A stretch of 64,000 bases of DNA, taken from assembly GCA_017546175.1 (NCBI GenBank), contig JAFYXM010000007.1, forward strand, positions 62,001-126,000, read 5' to 3'. Both the position numbers and the translations under genes were made by a program. Of this stretch, positions 44,388 through 53,555 are shown one piece after another. Below the pieces are notes generated by a model that did no database searches, was not told where the DNA came from, and saw nothing but the letters and a program-made list of their open reading frames with translations. Source of the stretch: Elusimicrobiaceae bacterium. Its GTDB lineage: Bacteria > Elusimicrobiota > Elusimicrobia > Elusimicrobiales > Elusimicrobiaceae. How positions within the stretch are numbered: position 1 is the first letter of the stretch; every line of letters starts with the position of its first letter.

Positions 44388-46046
44388 TTATTTTGAGCGG
44401 GCCGTTTCCAACATTTGGCGTGCATGGGAGAGAGCGGTCTCATCTTTTTCAGATAAAGCTCCCAACATGCGGGCAATTTCGGGTATAACTTCCTCTTTGT
44501 CAAGTGCGCGCAAAGATACGTCTGTCTTTTTGCCGTCTGTTTCTTTTTCTATATGAAAATGCGCATCTGCACAGGCAGCTACCGTGGCCAAATGGGTGAC
44601 ACATAATACTTGGCGTCCTTGAGCTACCTCGCGTAGTTTGTGCCCCACCAAAGTAGCGGTTCTGCCGCCAATGCCGGTATCCACTTCGTCAAAAATCATA
44701 GTAGGCACGTCCCCAGCCAATACGGTTTTTAAACCTAGCATCACGCGGGAAAGTTCCCCGCCGGAGGCTGTTTGGTGTAAAGGACGCAAAGCTTGTCCCG
44801 GATTGGGGGAGAACAAAAATTCTACCCGATCGGCCCCCGTAGGGGTCGGGTTTTCTCCGTCCATTTCCACGGATACTTCAAAATCTAAACCATCAAAACC
44901 CAAAGGTGTAATTTCTTCTTTTAGCAAAACAGCCAATTTTTGCGCCGCGACATAGCGTTTTTCATGCAGTTCTTCGCACAGATTATCTAAAATCCGGCGT
45001 GTTTTCTGTACTTCTTCTTGCAATTCTTTTTCCACTAGTTGGGAATTTTGCAAACGGTCTATTTGCTCTTTCATATTCCGCGCTGCTTGTAATACGTCAG
45101 AAAGTTCCGGTCCGTATTTGAGTTTCAAGCGTTTTAATTTTTCATGGCGTGAAAGCAAGGCATCTAAAGTTTGCGGGTCGGCATCTAATCCGTCACGATA
45201 GGAGGAGATTTCTTCGCAAGCATCGGAAATCAAAGTTTCGGCTTGGGTCAAAGAACCTAGCACAGATTCCAAGCTTTCGTCCTTTTCTGTCATATCCTGC
45301 ACATGTCTGACGGCGCGTCCCAACAAAGAGGTGGCGGAAAGCTCGTCTTCATACAAAACGCGGTATGCTTCAGCAGCAGATTCTAATAATTTACCGGCAT
45401 ATTTAAGCTGAGGAAGTTTTTGATCTAAGTCTACATCTTCTCCCAATTTTGGGTTTATGTTTTCTATTTCTTTTAATTGAAAAAGACACAAATCTAACTG
45501 ACGTTGTTTCTCTTGCTCGCTCATTTGCGTGGCTTCTAGTTTAGCTTGGGCATCTGTCCAGTTTTTCCACGCGCGGTAAGTGTCTTGACGCAAGGAAAGC
45601 AGATGGGCAAAGGAGTCTAACATTTGCAACTGTACTTCTGTTTGAAGCAAACTTTGATGTTCGTGCTGACCGTGGAAATCTACCAAGGCTTTACCCAACT
45701 CGCTCAACGCCGCTACGGGGACGGGGCGTTTGTTTAAAAAAGCCTTTCCCTTTCCTTTTCGGTCTAAAGTGCGTGTAAAAAGAAGAGTTTTTCCATCTAA
45801 AGCATACTTTTCTAATAGAGTGGGAGATATATTTTGTGTGTCAAATTCAGCATGTACTTCTAATTTGTCCGCACCGTCTTTGATGAGGGATACGGAGGCT
45901 CTGGCTCCCAAAGCAAAGCTGAGCGCGGCAATAGCTACAGATTTACCGGCTCCCGTTTCTCCGGTAAAAACATTTAAACCGGACTTGGGGTAAAATTCTA
46001 CAAAAGAAATGACGGCAAAATTTTTGACGGATAATTTTTTAAGCAT
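44388..46046 (-). CDS. recN: DNA repair protein RecN
   Basis: RecN is an SMC-like ATPase acting in double-strand break repair. Walker A is GETGAGKSVAIAAL near residue 29. The coiled-coil arms run from about 155 to 365, interrupted by the hinge region. The signature motif is HQTASGGELSRVMLGL near 427 and Walker B is MIFDEVDTGIGG near 452. The 552-residue length is standard. It overlaps the end of nadK by 8 bases, a conserved bacterial pairing. Confidence 0.96.
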   Translation of the reverse strand: MLKKLSVKNFAVISFVEFYPKSGLNVFTGETGAGKSVAIAALSFALGARASVSLIKDGADKLEVHAEFDTQNISPTLLEKYALDGKTLLFTRTLDRKGKGKAFLNKRPVPVAALSELGKALVDFHGQHEHQSLLQTEVQLQMLDSFAHLLSLRQDTYRAWKNWTDAQAKLEATQMSEQEKQRQLDLCLFQLKEIENINPKLGEDVDLDQKLPQLKYAGKLLESAAEAYRVLYEDELSATSLLGRAVRHVQDMTEKDESLESVLGSLTQAETLISDACEEISSYRDGLDADPQTLDALLSRHEKLKRLKLKYGPELSDVLQAARNMKEQIDRLQNSQLVEKELQEEVQKTRRILDNLCEELHEKRYVAAQKLAVLLKEEITPLGFDGLDFEVSVEMDGENPTPTGADRVEFLFSPNPGQALRPLHQTASGGELSRVMLGLKTVLAGDVPTMIFDEVDTGIGGRTATLVGHKLREVAQGRQVLCVTHLATVAACADAHFHIEKETDGKKTDVSLRALDKEEVIPEIARMLGALSEKDETALSHARQMLETARSK

Positions 46047-46881
46047 TTCGGTTTCCCCATTCTAGTTTTTGGCGGAGCCGTCCAAAAAAATCAAAACTTC
46101 CCGCGCTGATAAGTTGCGCTTTGTGTGGATAGCATTGCAGACAAACTTTTTCTTTCGGTTCCAAAGCATAGCTGTGTTGCCCGTCAAAACTGACAACCAC
46201 TTTTTCTTGTTTATTTCTAAATAAAGGTTCAAATATAAGCTGTCCGTCAGCACGTAAAATAATGGGTCTTTCGGTCAGACTATGCGGACAAATGGGCGTA
46301 ATAACCCATGCATCTAAATCAGGCGCTACAATCGGTCCGCCGGCAGCTAAAGAATAAGCAGTAGAGCCGGCCGGTGTGGAAACAATAACACCGTCTCCAT
46401 AAAAATGTTTGAGTTCTTTTCCGTTCCAATCGGCGCGTAAGGTAAAAGCCAGGGGGTCGGCGGTTTTGATGACACAGTCGTTAAATGCCAAAAGATTTTC
46501 CGTAACAGTGCCGTCTTTGTGCAAAATGCATCCTTGTAAAAGCACCCGTTGGGTGGAGTGAAAGTTACCTGTTAAAATTTGCTCCAAACAGTTTTGCGCT
46601 TCTTCAGCCTCACAGGCAGATAAAAACCCTAAGCTGCCGCAATTAATTGCCAGCAACGGTAATCCCAAGGGGGCTGCTTGGCGCGCACAGCGCAGCGCGG
46701 TGCCGTCTCCGCCCAAGCTCACACAAAGCTCAGACGGTTGTGCTTGCGACAGTTTTCGGTAATCGTTTAAAATTTCGCTTTCCACACCTTTTTGACGCAG
46801 AAAACCCGCCAACTGAAGGGCTAATTGCTCCGCCAGCGGTTGGGAAGGGTTACAAACAAACACTATTTTGCGTATATTCAT
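46039..46881 (-). CDS. nadK: NAD kinase
   Basis: This phosphorylates NAD to NADP. Motifs: GGDGT at residues 57-61 in SLGGDGTALRCAR, NCGSLGFLSACE near 79-90, and the Gly-rich TPAGSTAYSLAAGGPIVAP loop near 170-188. Length is 280. A minus-strand TGC-TAGAAT box lies 11 nt upstream of the ATG, predicting a leader of only a few nucleotides. Confidence 0.96.
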   Translation of the reverse strand: MNIRKIVFVCNPSQPLAEQLALQLAGFLRQKGVESEILNDYRKLSQAQPSELCVSLGGDGTALRCARQAAPLGLPLLAINCGSLGFLSACEAEEAQNCLEQILTGNFHSTQRVLLQGCILHKDGTVTENLLAFNDCVIKTADPLAFTLRADWNGKELKHFYGDGVIVSTPAGSTAYSLAAGGPIVAPDLDAWVITPICPHSLTERPIILRADGQLIFEPLFRNKQEKVVVSFDGQHSYALEPKEKVCLQCYPHKAQLISAGSFDFFGRLRQKLEWGNRNA

Positions 46882-47001
46882 CTCTGTAGGTCATTCTAGC
46901 AAATATGGGGGCAAGCCGCCAAAGGCAAATAGTATATTTTAACCCCTCGTTAGAATAGACGGAAAATGATATAATGTAAGCAATAGAAATAAGGAGTTTT
47001 T

Positions 47002-47856
47002 ATGTGGGATTATACCGATAAAGTAATGGAACATTTCCGCCACCCGCGTAATGTGGGGGCCATTGAAAATGCAGACGCTACCGGTCAAGTGGGTAGTTTG
47101 GTCTGCGGTGATGCTTTGAAATTAACTTTAAAAATTAATAAAGAAACCGAAGTGATAGAAGATGCTAAATTTGAAACTTTCGGTTGCGCCAGTGCGATTG
47201 CTTCTTCTTCTGTATTAACGGAAATGATTAAAGGGAAAACCTTGACTGAAGCGGCCAAAATTACCAACCAAGATATTGCTGATGAATTGGGCTCTTTACC
47301 TGCCGAAAAAATGCACTGCTCTGTCATGGGTATGGAAGCTTTGGAAGCGGCTATTGAAAGCTACCGCCAAGGCGGAAAACCGGTGGTGTTTGAGCAGGAA
47401 TCGGAAAACATTGTTTGTCATTGTTTTAATGTGTCCGAAGAAGCTATTATCAAGGCCATTCGCACCAATCATTTGACTACCGTAGAAGATGTAACTTACT
47501 TCACCAAAGCCGGCGGTGCCTGCGGACGCTGCAAAGGAGAAATTCAAAAGATTTTGGATAAGGTGAACTCCTGCGCCGTTCCTCAGCCGACTTCTGCCGA
47601 AGAAAAACCGTTTGCAGATTTAACCATTGTGGAAAAAATCAAACGCATTGAAAAAGTACTGGAAGAAGATGTTCGTCCGCAGTTAAATATGGACGGCGGA
47701 AATGTGGAACTGATTGATGTAAGCGGCACTGTTGTTAAAGTGCGTTTGTTAGGTATGTGCAGCGGTTGTTTAGCCGCCGATGCCACTTTGAAAGGGTTTA
47801 TTGAAAAAACCTTAAAAGAAAAATTGGATCCTTCCATTACCATAGAAAGAGCGTAA
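47002..47856 (+). CDS. nifU: NifU-type Fe-S cluster scaffold
   Basis: This full three-domain NifU builds [2Fe-2S]/[4Fe-4S] clusters for transfer to apoproteins. The IscU-like domain (1-125) has its three ligands in VCGDALKL, FGCASAIASSS and MHCSVMG. The BFD-like [2Fe-2S] domain (about 133-190) has VCHCF and CGRCKG. The C-terminal NifU domain (about 210-284) has MDGGNVELIDV and MCSGCLAADATL. TATAAT and an AAGGAG site precede it. It pairs with nifS 9 bases downstream. Likely clients in this window include the [FeFe] hydrogenase and MtaB; no nitrogenase is seen, so this is a housekeeping system. Confidence 0.97.
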   Translation: MWDYTDKVMEHFRHPRNVGAIENADATGQVGSLVCGDALKLTLKINKETEVIEDAKFETFGCASAIASSSVLTEMIKGKTLTEAAKITNQDIADELGSLPAEKMHCSVMGMEALEAAIESYRQGGKPVVFEQESENIVCHCFNVSEEAIIKAIRTNHLTTVEDVTYFTKAGGACGRCKGEIQKILDKVNSCAVPQPTSAEEKPFADLTIVEKIKRIEKVLEEDVRPQLNMDGGNVELIDVSGTVVKVRLLGMCSGCLAADATLKGFIEKTLKEKLDPSITIERA

Positions 47857-47865
47857 GGAGTTTTT

Positions 47866-49032
47866 GTGAAAACGATTTATCTGGATAATAATGCCACCAC
47901 CCAAGTGTTGCCGTCTGTAGCGGAAGCGATGTTGCCCTATTTTACGCAAAAATACGGCAATGCTTCCAGTATGTACCCGATGGCGGCAGAAGCGCATCAC
48001 GCTATGGAAGATGCGCGCGCTAAGGTGGCAGCCTTGATAGGGGCCGCTTATCCGGACGAAATTATTTTTACTTCTTGCGCCACGGAAAGCGACAATACAG
48101 CCATTTTTTCCGCCGTGCGCAGTTTCCCGCAGAAAAAACATATTATCACTTCTAAGGTAGAACACCCTGCCGTGATGCACCCTTATAAATTTTTGGAAAG
48201 CCAAGGCTATAAAGTAGATTATATCGGAGTAGATGCACAGGGGCGCTTTGATATGGCTCAGTATAAAGCTGCCTTGGACGCAAACACGGCCTTGGTGTCT
48301 GTGATGTGGGCTAATAGCGAAACCGGTACCGTTTTTCCGATTGCCGAAATCGCCGCTTTAGCTAAACAGCACGGTGCTTTATTTCATACCGACGCGGTGC
48401 AAGTCATCGGAAAAATGCCGATTAATGTGCAGGAAGCTCAAATTGATATGCTTTCTTTGTCAGGGCATAAATTTCATGCTCCCAAAGGAGTGGGGGCTCT
48501 GTACGTCAAACGCGGCACTCGCTTTACGGAATTTATGATGGGCGGACACCAAGAAAAAGGCCGCCGCGGCGGTACGGAAAATATCCCTTATATCGTAGGT
48601 TTAGGAGTAGCTGCGGAGTTGGCACAAAAAAGGGTAACAGACGGCTCTTTGGAGCGCATGGCTGCCTTGCGCGATAAACTGCAAAACGGGTTGCTTTCTT
48701 CTATTGCCGACACCAAACTAAACGGCGACCCCGAAAACCGCGTACCCAATACGGTCAACATCAGCTTTGGTTATGTGGAAGGGGAAGCTATTTTAATGCA
48801 TCTTAATGAATATGGCATTTGTGCTTCTTCCGGCTCGGCCTGCACCTCCGGCTCTTTGGAGCCTTCCCACGTGTTGCGCGCGATGGGGGTAGATTTTAAG
48901 TTTGCCCACGGCTCCGTGCGCTTTTCTTTATCCGAATTTACCACAGAAGAAGAAGTGGATAAAGTGCTGGAAGTAATGCCTGTCATTATTGAGAACTTGC
49001 GCAAAATATCGCCCTTTTCCAGAATGAAATAA
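47866..49032 (+). CDS. nifS: Cysteine desulfurase NifS
   Basis: This PLP enzyme takes sulfur from cysteine for Fe-S assembly on NifU. The PLP lysine is in SLSGHKFHAPKGVG near residue 202. The active Cys is in SSGSACTSGSLEPSHVL near residue 326; this SACTSG form is the NifS/IscS class. The N-terminal YLDNNATTQVLPSV is typical. Length is 388. An AAGGAG site precedes the GTG or ATG region at 47866, and the terminator at 49039 follows. Confidence 0.97.
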   Translation: MKTIYLDNNATTQVLPSVAEAMLPYFTQKYGNASSMYPMAAEAHHAMEDARAKVAALIGAAYPDEIIFTSCATESDNTAIFSAVRSFPQKKHIITSKVEHPAVMHPYKFLESQGYKVDYIGVDAQGRFDMAQYKAALDANTALVSVMWANSETGTVFPIAEIAALAKQHGALFHTDAVQVIGKMPINVQEAQIDMLSLSGHKFHAPKGVGALYVKRGTRFTEFMMGGHQEKGRRGGTENIPYIVGLGVAAELAQKRVTDGSLERMAALRDKLQNGLLSSIADTKLNGDPENRVPNTVNISFGYVEGEAILMHLNEYGICASSGSACTSGSLEPSHVLRAMGVDFKFAHGSVRFSLSEFTTEEEVDKVLEVMPVIIENLRKISPFSRMK

Positions 49033-49038
49033 AATTTT

Positions 49039-49063
49039 AAGCCCCGAAATTCGGGGCTTTTTC
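49039..49063 (+). terminator. Rho-independent terminator after nifS
   Basis: An AAGCCCCGAA/TTCGGGGCTT stem is followed by TTT. Confidence 0.88.
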
Positions 49064-49075
49064 AAAGGAGAATAA

Positions 49076-50515
49076 ATGAAAAAATTATCTTTAATCCTCA
49101 TTTTATGTTTATTTTCGTTATCCCTATTTGCCAAGACAACCGTTTTGTATCACACCAGTGACAGCCACGGTTTTTTCTATCCTAAAAAGAACAAAGGCGG
49201 TTTTGCGGTATTGGCGGCACTACTCAAGCAAGAGAAAAAACCGTATTTGTTATTGGACAGCGGAGATTTTGCCGAAGGCACGATAGAAACTAAAACTTCC
49301 AAAGGCCTCAAGGCTGTACAACTGATGAATAAAGTGGGCTATCACGCCGCAACGATAGGTAACCATGAGTTTGCTTATGGGGACACTGCTTTGGAGAAAA
49401 TGCTTTCTCAAGCTGAGTTTTCTATTTTGGCGGCTAATTTCTTTGAAAAAGATTCTTTTCTTTATCCTAAAAATATACGTCCGTATCAAGTATTTGATGT
49501 GGATGGCGTTAAAATAGCGGTCATCGGTCTTGCTAACCGATATCCGAGTAAAAACAGCCAAAAGTTTGTTTTCGGCAATCCTTTTGACGCATTAAATAAA
49601 GCATTGTCGGAGAAAGAAGTAAAAGAAGCGCAAGCAGTGGTGGTGCTGGTGCATGATTCTTTGGCAGATGACCGCCCTGAAAAGCCTTTTTATATGGGGG
49701 AAATCGGGCGGAAACTATCCGGCAAAGTACATATGGTGCTTGGCGGACACGCACATAAGATTTTCCAAAATGAATATATAAACAATGTTTTATTTGTAGA
49801 GAGCGGATATAATTTAAAAAATGTTTCCAAAATTACAATAGAAACTGATGATAAAACAGGAAAATTTATAAAAGCCTCTTCAGAATTAATTTCTTTAAAT
49901 GTAGAGAAAATAGGTAAAGACAAATCAACGGAAAAATTGGCTGAGTCTTTAAAAGAAGAAGGAGTGGACGAAGTGTTGGGAATTTTAAGAAATGATCTTT
50001 CTTTAAAACCTTCTTCTAAAAATCACAAAGATAGCCCCGCCGATAACTGGGTGGCTGATTTAGGCCGCAACTATAGCCAAACGGATATTTTTGTCAGCAA
50101 TGTGGGCGGTGTGCGCGTACCTTTGGCGGCCGGAGAGGTGACCCGCCGCGATATTATTGACATGTTTCCGTTTGATGATCAGGTGCTTAAAATGACGGTG
50201 GACGGACGTTTTTTAAAAAGTTTGATTAAAAGCTCTCTCTTACCGCGCAATTTGCTTAGTTTTTCTGGTTTAAGTGTGCAATATAAAAACAAAAACGGAA
50301 AAATAAAAGATTTAAAAATATTTGTGAACGGAAAACCCGTTAAAAACCATCAATACTATACCTTGGGGACCAATTCTTATTTGGCACGGAAGCGATTTAA
50401 TCAAATTTCAGACCAGCAAATCGTAGGTAAAAAGAGTATACGTGCTCTTATGGAGGAGGCCTTGGGCCAAGGCCCCGTTTCGGCACCTGCCAGCGGACGA
50501 ATTATAGAGAAATAA
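49076..50515 (+). CDS. Secreted 5'-nucleotidase/UshA-like metallophosphatase, paralogue 1
   Basis: A signal peptide ending LFA precedes a calcineurin-like phosphatase domain with full metal motifs: SDSH (residues 28-31), DSGD (61-64), GNHE (95-98), VHD near 190 and GGHAH at 223-227. The C-terminal 5'-nucleotidase domain begins around NWVADLGRNY. The substrate-binding loop that normally reads GG-(D/E)G-(Y/W) with an aromatic residue is replaced by ARKRFNQI, so nucleoside stacking may be lost. It would hydrolyse a phosphate ester in the periplasm, with a substrate other than a standard nucleotide. It is the first of three tandem paralogues. Confidence 0.88.
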   Translation: MKKLSLILILCLFSLSLFAKTTVLYHTSDSHGFFYPKKNKGGFAVLAALLKQEKKPYLLLDSGDFAEGTIETKTSKGLKAVQLMNKVGYHAATIGNHEFAYGDTALEKMLSQAEFSILAANFFEKDSFLYPKNIRPYQVFDVDGVKIAVIGLANRYPSKNSQKFVFGNPFDALNKALSEKEVKEAQAVVVLVHDSLADDRPEKPFYMGEIGRKLSGKVHMVLGGHAHKIFQNEYINNVLFVESGYNLKNVSKITIETDDKTGKFIKASSELISLNVEKIGKDKSTEKLAESLKEEGVDEVLGILRNDLSLKPSSKNHKDSPADNWVADLGRNYSQTDIFVSNVGGVRVPLAAGEVTRRDIIDMFPFDDQVLKMTVDGRFLKSLIKSSLLPRNLLSFSGLSVQYKNKNGKIKDLKIFVNGKPVKNHQYYTLGTNSYLARKRFNQISDQQIVGKKSIRALMEEALGQGPVSAPASGRIIEK

Positions 50516-50527
50516 GCTGCTTTTTAC

Positions 50528-50563
50528 CAAACACCCGCCCTTGAAGCGGGTGTTTGCTTTTTG
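50528..50563 (+). terminator. Rho-independent terminator
   Basis: A CAAACACCCGC/GCGGGTGTTTG stem is followed by CTTTTT, between paralogues 1 and 2. Confidence 0.88.
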
Positions 50564-50607
50564 TTAGGATAAAATAGACGGTTTATGGAGAAATTTGAGG
50601 AGAAAAA

Positions 50608-52074
50608 ATGAAGAAACTGTTTTTACTGCTTGTTTTATCTTTTTCCGCGGCGGGTTTGTTTGCCGCTACCACGGTTATTTATCATACCAGTGATATGCAT
50701 GGCTTTTATTATCCAAAAGCAGGAGTGGGCGGTGCGGCTGTATTGGCAGAGTTAATAGACGAGGGACCGGAAGATTATTTGTTGCTTGATTCGGGTGACT
50801 TTTTGAATGGAACAGCGGAAGCTAAAAATTCCAAAGGTCTTAAAAGTGTGGACCTTATGAATAAATTGGGTTTTCATGCCACAACCATCGGAAATCATGA
50901 GTTTGATTTTAAAGACAAAGGGGTTGCCCCTATTTTAGAAAGAGCCGAATTTGCCATTTTGGCCGCCAATTTCTTTGAAAAAGAAAGCGGTAAATATCCC
51001 AAAGGGGTACTTCCTTATCAAGTTTTTGACGTAGATGATGTGGATGTGGCCGTCATCGGTTTAGCCAACACTAACCCCACCAATAAAAGTAAAAAATATA
51101 AATTTACCCAGCCTTTACCTGCTTTGGAAAAAGTCTTAAAAGAAAAACCCGTGCAAGAAGCCGATATAACGGTAGTCATTGTGCATGACGCGCTGGTGGA
51201 TGAAGAACACGGAACGCAAGCTTATATTAGTCAGATTGCCGAGAAGTTTGGCGATAAAGTAAATGTGGTTTTTGGCGGACATGCCCACCATATTGTGCAG
51301 AATCATTACATCAACGGCGTATTGTTTGTAGAAAGTGGAAACTATTACCAATCTGTCAGCAAAGTAACTATTGAAACGGATGACAAAACGGGCAAAGTTA
51401 TTTCTGCCAAATCAGAGCTTATACCGCTAATTGTAGAAAAAATCGGGATAGACGAGGATATGGCCGAGTATGCTGAATCTATCAAAGAGCCGGGTATGGA
51501 CGAAGTATTTGGCGAAGCTGCTGAAAAAATCAGCCGCAGCTCCGATATTGAAGAACACAAAGACAGTCCGCTTAATAATTGGATTGCTGATTTGGGTCGT
51601 GATTATGCAGGAACGCAAATTTTTGTGCATAATAATGGCGGCACCCGTATAGATATGGAAAAAGGCACCGTTACCAAACGTGAAACGGTGGACATACACC
51701 CCTTTGAAAACACCATTACCAAAATGACGGTGGACGGTAAATTTTTGAAATATCTGGTTAAAAAATCTTTGTTGCCGCGCAGTTTGTTCACTTACTCCGG
51801 AATGACGGTTACTTACCGCAATAAAAAAGGTAAAGTAAAAGACCTGAAAATTTATGTCAACGGCGAGCCGGTGGAAAACCGCAAAAAATATACCTTAGCC
51901 ACCAATGAATATATTGCTTTTGGCGGCAGTGAAGGATGGCCTTTTAACCGTATTGATAATAGTAAAAAAGAAAAGGTAGGCACAGGAAATGTGCGTACTA
52001 TTTTAGAAGACGGTATTAAAAAATATTCTCCCGTAAAAGCTATCTCTACGGGACGCATTGTAGAAGTAAAATAA
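50608..52074 (+). CDS. Secreted 5'-nucleotidase/UshA-like metallophosphatase, paralogue 2
   Basis: It has the same plan as paralogue 1 and is the most canonical of the three: signal peptide ending LFAA, SDMH (28-31), DSGD (61-64), GNHEF, IVHDAL near 190, GGHAHH near 223, and an intact substrate loop GGSEGWPF near residue 439. The C-terminal domain starts at NNWIADLGRDYAGT and includes HNNGGTRIDM. Likely periplasmic hydrolysis of nucleotides or UDP-sugars. AGGAG precedes the ATG. It overlaps paralogue 3 by one base, so those two are cotranscribed. Confidence 0.9.
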   Translation: MKKLFLLLVLSFSAAGLFAATTVIYHTSDMHGFYYPKAGVGGAAVLAELIDEGPEDYLLLDSGDFLNGTAEAKNSKGLKSVDLMNKLGFHATTIGNHEFDFKDKGVAPILERAEFAILAANFFEKESGKYPKGVLPYQVFDVDDVDVAVIGLANTNPTNKSKKYKFTQPLPALEKVLKEKPVQEADITVVIVHDALVDEEHGTQAYISQIAEKFGDKVNVVFGGHAHHIVQNHYINGVLFVESGNYYQSVSKVTIETDDKTGKVISAKSELIPLIVEKIGIDEDMAEYAESIKEPGMDEVFGEAAEKISRSSDIEEHKDSPLNNWIADLGRDYAGTQIFVHNNGGTRIDMEKGTVTKRETVDIHPFENTITKMTVDGKFLKYLVKKSLLPRSLFTYSGMTVTYRNKKGKVKDLKIYVNGEPVENRKKYTLATNEYIAFGGSEGWPFNRIDNSKKEKVGTGNVRTILEDGIKKYSPVKAISTGRIVEVK

Positions 52075-53555
52075 TGAAAAAACTGCTTTGCTTATTTCTT
52101 TTGTTTTTGGGCGCTTGTACTGCTGAACAGCAGGCAGACGTAAACTTGTTTTTTACTTCGGATATAGAAGGCATTTTTTGGTCCAGACCGGAGCCCCAAT
52201 ACGGAAATGAAGAAATAGGCGGCTTGGCAGTATTAAAATCTTTTTTGGATAAACAAACGACCCCTTTTGTTTTGTTTGACGGCGGAAATTGGTTTTCCCA
52301 AACGCCGGAAGGTAACTTAACAAAAGGGGATTATTTTAACACGGTGGCTTCTTCCTTGCCCTATACGGCGCGTTTATTTACGGAAAAAGATTTGGCGTAT
52401 GGTTGGGGGTCTTTGAGTCAAATTCTTAAACAATCTCCCGCCCCGTTTGTGTTAAGTAATGTTACTCTTTCCAACGGCAAAATACCTGCCGGTGTGCGTA
52501 CATGGCTTGTAGAAGATGCCAAGGGCATAAAAATAGGCGTTTTGGGGTTGGTACCGCAAAAATCTTTGCGTGGCAAGCAACGTTTGGGCGGACTAAAAAT
52601 TTTAAATGAAGTAGAAACGGCCCAAAATACCGTTTCTTTGCTTAAAGAAAAAGGCGCGCAAGTAATTGTACTTTTGAGCGGTTTGGGCGAAAGTGATGAC
52701 AAAGAAGCCCTGACGGATATCCTTTTGGCAGAAGAAGTGCCGGATATTGATATTATTTTAAGTGCCAATTTGGGCCGTGAGGGGACTGAATCTTCTCAAG
52801 TAGGAAAAACGCTTATTATTTACCCCGGTTCCAAGTTGGACAGTGTGGCTAAGGTGGGGCTCTTTTTTAATAAAAATAAAGAACTTAGCAAAGTCAAACT
52901 TGAAGACATAGTGTTATATCGCAGAGATTTTGGGCAAGACGCTCACGTGGCGGAATTGACGGAAGATTTGCGCCGTGCTACGCGCAATCAGATGGGGCGC
53001 TCTGTAGGGAAAATAGAGCAAGAACTGACGGGTAACTTGCAGGCAGAGTCCTCTTTGGGAAATTGGGCCGCAGACTGCTTGCGCAAGTGGGCCAAAACGG
53101 ACACAGCTATCATTAATGCAGATTCTCTGCGCAAAGACTTGCCTGCCGGTGAAGTAACTCAATATGACTTGTATCAGCTCTACCCTTACACCGATCATGT
53201 AACCCTGCTGACCATGAAAGGCGATGCTTTGCTAAATGCTTTGGAAGAAGGCTTAAACACGGTGGGGCATTTTGCGCAAATATCAGGGGTACAGATACGT
53301 TATTCTTTATCTGCCATGCCCAATAAAAGAATTGTCGGCGCATGGATAAAAGGCAAGCCCATTTCCACCAAGGCCACCTACCGCGTGGCGGTAACGGACT
53401 ATATGCTCTCCGGTGGTGCGGGGCATGACGGATTTATTGATTCTTTGGAATTTAAAAATACCCAAGTGGAAATGCGCACGGTTTTACGATTGTGTTTAGC
53501 CGGTAAAAAGCAGGAACAAAACTATATGCAAAAACGCTGGAGTACCGTAAAATGA
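52074..53555 (+). CDS. Degenerate UshA-like lipoprotein, paralogue 3 (probable pseudoenzyme)
   Basis: It begins with a lipoprotein signal (FLGAC, Cys15) instead of a cleaved signal peptide. The fold of paralogues 1 and 2 can be followed throughout, but every metal motif is changed: SDIE for SDxH (29-32), DGGN for DSGD (69-72), TEKD where GNHE should be, LLSGLGES for the VHD strand, and SANLGRE for GGHAH. The C-terminal domain is well kept (NWAADCLRKWAKTDTAI, TDYMLSGGAGHDGF). The frame is intact, so it is not a decaying gene. A binding or regulatory role at the membrane is inference. Confidence 0.85.
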   Translation: MKKLLCLFLLFLGACTAEQQADVNLFFTSDIEGIFWSRPEPQYGNEEIGGLAVLKSFLDKQTTPFVLFDGGNWFSQTPEGNLTKGDYFNTVASSLPYTARLFTEKDLAYGWGSLSQILKQSPAPFVLSNVTLSNGKIPAGVRTWLVEDAKGIKIGVLGLVPQKSLRGKQRLGGLKILNEVETAQNTVSLLKEKGAQVIVLLSGLGESDDKEALTDILLAEEVPDIDIILSANLGREGTESSQVGKTLIIYPGSKLDSVAKVGLFFNKNKELSKVKLEDIVLYRRDFGQDAHVAELTEDLRRATRNQMGRSVGKIEQELTGNLQAESSLGNWAADCLRKWAKTDTAIINADSLRKDLPAGEVTQYDLYQLYPYTDHVTLLTMKGDALLNALEEGLNTVGHFAQISGVQIRYSLSAMPNKRIVGAWIKGKPISTKATYRVAVTDYMLSGGAGHDGFIDSLEFKNTQVEMRTVLRLCLAGKKQEQNYMQKRWSTVK

